Shown: positions 7,041-8,053 of the stretch, one piece after another | How positions within the stretch are numbered: position 1 is the first letter of the stretch | Layout of the letters: each line of letters starts with the position of its first letter | The notes under the pieces: model-generated | Told to the model about the DNA's origin: nothing | Database searches by the model: none | Seen by the model: the letters and a program-made list of their open reading frames with translations, nothing else | Program-made: the position numbers and the translations under genes | Assembly (NCBI GenBank): GCA_043806135.1 | Contig: JAZDHG010000032.1 | Coordinates: 1 to 8,053 of the forward strand | Length of the DNA: 8,053 nt | Source of the DNA: JAGLQQ01 sp043806135 | GTDB taxonomy: Bacteria > Omnitrophota > Gorgyraeia > B26-G9 | Direction of reading: 5' to 3'

Positions 7041-8053
7041 TCAGAAAAATTCCTATAGTCGCGCATCCGATAACCTTTAATGATTTGCTCAACGGGTTTA
7101 AAAAATTCCCCAAGGGTAAATTATCGAAAAAATTAACAGAACACATAAACGGCAGATATATATACTTTGCCTCATCCGGCAGCGCGGCACTATATCTGAT
7201 ATTAAAGGCGATATCTGCCGGTGATAACAGAAAGGAAGTAATTATTCCGGCTTATACAGCATCATCTATTGTCTTTGCTGTTGAAAAGGCGGGCCTGAAG
7301 CCTGTTCTTTGTGATATAAGTCTGAATGATTTTAATACGGATATAGATCAGGCGGTGCGTTTGTTAAATAATAATACTCTGGCCCTGATCGGAGTGCATA
7401 TGTTCGGCATTGTTCAAAGCGGACTGCTGCAAATACAGGGGAGCTTTCCGGGAGTATATATATTAGAGGATTGCTGCCAGAGTTTCGGCTCTAAGGTTAA
7501 TGATAAAAATACCGGAGGACTGGGCAAAATAAGTTTTTTTAGTTTTAACAGAGGGAAAAACCTGCCGGTTTTCGGGGGCGGAGTGATCGCGACAAACAAT
7601 ATCAAACTTGCCGGAAAAATAGAAAGCCTTGCAGAACAACTTGAATCTCAAAGTGTGCAGAGCAAGATCATGACCATTGTGAAAATATTTGCCTTATCTG
7701 TTGCTGTAAATCCGTATGTTTACGCTATGCTTAACCCGCTTATCCAGCAGTTCAGAGAAAAACCTCCTTCAAGTGATTTTGCAATAAAAAGATTTACTAA
7801 TTACCAGGCGGCAGTGGCTCTGTCCTTGCTTGAGAATTTTTATAAATCCGCTCAGAAAAGATATGATAACACCATGCGGATAATTTCAGCTCTAAAGGAT
7901 GTCACAGGCATCAAGGTTCCGCAGATAAGTCCAGACACCCAGCCTGCTTTTAACCGCCTGCCGCTTGTTTTTGAAGATCTGGAGAAAAAGGAAAAGACAG
8001 CCCAAGATTTATTGAAAGCAGGTATTGAGACATCGCAAATGTATTATAAGCCG
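7037..8053 (+). CDS. DegT/DnrJ/EryC1/StrS-family aminotransferase (3' end outside the window)
   Basis: Predicted PLP-dependent fold-type I aminotransferase that would aminate a keto-sugar nucleotide. The frame stays open for 339 codons to the right edge; relatives are about 370-420 residues, so only the tail is missing. Landmarks: YFASSGSAALYLIL (43-56) for the cofactor phosphate, VIIPAYTASSIVFAVEKAG (68-86), VLCDI (90-94), LEDCCQSFGS (143-152) with D145 for the pyridine nitrogen, and FFSFNRGKNLPVFGGGV (167-183) with K174 as the expected Schiff-base lysine. Two features are unusual: HMFGIVQSG (121-129) replaces the common HLYG-x-x-x-D segment, and residues about 211-240 are a hydrophobic insert (IFALSVAVNPYVY). 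The enzyme is therefore a divergent member, and a non-sugar substrate cannot be excluded. The ATG overlaps the formyltransferase stop as ATGA, with a weak AAGAG six bases before it. Confidence 0.88.
   Translation, partial: MIRKIPIVAHPITFNDLLNGFKKFPKGKLSKKLTEHINGRYIYFASSGSAALYLILKAISAGDNRKEVIIPAYTASSIVFAVEKAGLKPVLCDISLNDFNTDIDQAVRLLNNNTLALIGVHMFGIVQSGLLQIQGSFPGVYILEDCCQSFGSKVNDKNTGGLGKISFFSFNRGKNLPVFGGGVIATNNIKLAGKIESLAEQLESQSVQSKIMTIVKIFALSVAVNPYVYAMLNPLIQQFREKPPSSDFAIKRFTNYQAAVALSLLENFYKSAQKRYDNTMRIISALKDVTGIKVPQISPDTQPAFNRLPLVFEDLEKKEKTAQDLLKAGIETSQMYYKP

Overview
The window looks like the inside of a cell-surface polysaccharide (O-antigen, capsule or exopolysaccharide) gene cluster from a bacterium with moderately low G+C. 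All eight supported coding regions lie on the + strand with gaps of a few bases or short overlaps, apart from one gap of 187 bases. The organism cannot be fixed from the sequence. The mix of GT4 glycosyltransferases, a B12-type radical SAM protein and sugar-modifying enzymes is common in uncultured Gram-negative lineages (Omnitrophota-like, for example), but that placement is a guess. No rRNA, tRNA, CRISPR array, insertion sequence, transposase or phage gene was seen.

Layout. Positions 1-255 hold the tail of a gene that enters from the left edge; it is unrecognised, possibly a methyltransferase C-terminus. At 260-1414 is a PimB-like GT4 glycosyltransferase, followed after one base by a second, more divergent GT4 enzyme at 1416-2651. 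A B12-binding-domain radical SAM protein follows at 2654-4093, then a short GT2 glycosyltransferase at 4101-4925. A weak terminator-like hairpin overlaps the GT2 stop codon. After the gap, a second PimB-like GT4 enzyme (5113-6282), a sugar-type formyltransferase (6279-7040) and a DegT/DnrJ/EryC1/StrS aminotransferase (7037 to the right edge, incomplete) are joined by two ATGA stop/start overlaps.

How the genes may work together (inference). The aminotransferase would make an amino group on a nucleotide-linked keto-sugar and the formyltransferase would N-formylate it, giving a formamido sugar. The three GT4 enzymes and one GT2 enzyme would assemble a glycan on a lipid carrier from activated sugars. 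The radical SAM protein may methylate or otherwise modify a glycan or lipid part. No flippase, polymerase, ligase or nucleotide-sugar dehydratase is inside the window, so the pathway is only partly visible.

The left end (fragment plus first GT4 gene) is clearly more A+T-rich than what follows, with a sharp change at about 1415, which suggests a mosaic cluster. I do not see a wholly new type of system. The points most worth checking are the radical SAM protein among glycosyltransferases, the formyltransferase/aminotransferase pair, and the unusual start region of the GT2 gene.
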